Assembly: GCF_036227265.1 (NCBI RefSeq)
Contig: NZ_CP109446.1
Span: 2,741,501 to 2,805,500 of the forward strand
Direction: 5' to 3'
Length of the DNA stretch: 64,000 nucleotides
DNA from: Streptomyces sp. NBC_01476
GTDB lineage: Bacteria > Actinomycetota > Actinomycetes > Streptomycetales > Streptomycetaceae
Shown here: positions 63,978 to 64,000 of the stretch, in pieces
How positions within the stretch are numbered: position 1 is the first letter of the stretch
How the letters are laid out: each line of letters starts with the position of its first letter
Position numbers and translations under genes: made by a program
The notes under the pieces: model-generated
Database searches by the model: none
The model's input: the letters and a program-made list of their open reading frames with translations, nothing else
Told to the model about the DNA's origin: nothing

Positions 63978-64000
63978 GGCCTCAAGACCCTGCCGGGACG

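Overview
The window is high-GC actinobacterial DNA and almost certainly from Streptomyces or a close relative (Streptomycetaceae). The evidence is an adpA gene carrying the developmental TTA codon, a complete type II polyketide spore-pigment (whiE-type) cluster, a desABCD desferrioxamine operon under a perfect iron box, a cebR-cebEFG-bglC cellobiose system with its characteristic 14-bp operator, and many GTG starts. No insertion sequence, prophage, CRISPR array or rRNA was seen. One tRNA (His) is present. From memory of S. coelicolor, the order acyl-CoA dehydrogenase / TetR / liu genes / des / hexosaminidase / glmS / adpA / ornA / ceb resembles the SCO2774-SCO2798 neighbourhood. The whiE-type cluster that follows lies far away in that species, so the 42.8-56 kb part looks rearranged or lineage specific.

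Layout. 0-9.4 kb: 3' end of a LacI regulator, a MarR-GNAT fusion gene with a TTA codon, a sugar-phosphate isomerase-like protein, a lipoprotein, a fused double ABC exporter, an agmatinase/ureohydrolase and a phosphatase-like protein. 9.4-18.5 kb: acyl-CoA metabolism, with tesB and an acyl-CoA dehydrogenase, a TetR regulator, and a divergent leucine/isovalerate catabolic operon (carboxyltransferase, biotin carboxylase, HMG-CoA lyase, acyl-CoA dehydrogenase). 18.5-23.8 kb: desABCD behind a 39-nt palindrome that contains the iron box. 23.8-31.4 kb: GH20 hexosaminidase, glmS, a universal stress protein, adpA, oligoribonuclease and tRNA-His. 31.4-42.8 kb: a GH64 beta-1,3-glucanase behind a LacI-type palindrome, an acyltransferase-like gene, a divergent MerR/SDR pair, then cebR and cebEFG-bglC.

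42.8-47.6 kb is a cell-surface and secretion group: CBM2-GH18 chitinase, class F sortase, a Ser-rich surface protein with a possible non-canonical HTGGG sorting signal, and a multicopper oxidase. 47.6-56 kb is the spore-pigment cluster: a divergent FAD hydroxylase, then SchA/CurD-like protein, cupin, KS-alpha, CLF, ACP, aromatase/cyclase and second-ring cyclase, with a convergent O-methyltransferase-like gene. 56-64 kb: a beta-helix protein, a two-component system, a small secreted protein, a DUF574 methyltransferase, a GAF-SpoIIE phosphatase and a spermidine-synthase-like protein.

Themes. Polymer degradation (cellulose, beta-1,3-glucan, chitin), amino-sugar metabolism and developmental regulation (adpA, spore pigment, two TTA codons) sit together. 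Several conserved proteins (HMG-CoA lyase, DesD, the beta-helix protein, the pigment cupin) carry low-complexity insertions or tails. Degenerate tandem repeats fill several segments just downstream of stop codons. No wholly novel gene system could be demonstrated. The most promising leads are the sortase F / HTGGG pair, the ceb-like operator in front of the glucanase gene, the expanded DesD and HMG-CoA lyase, and the unusual residues in the pigment CLF and methyltransferase-like protein.
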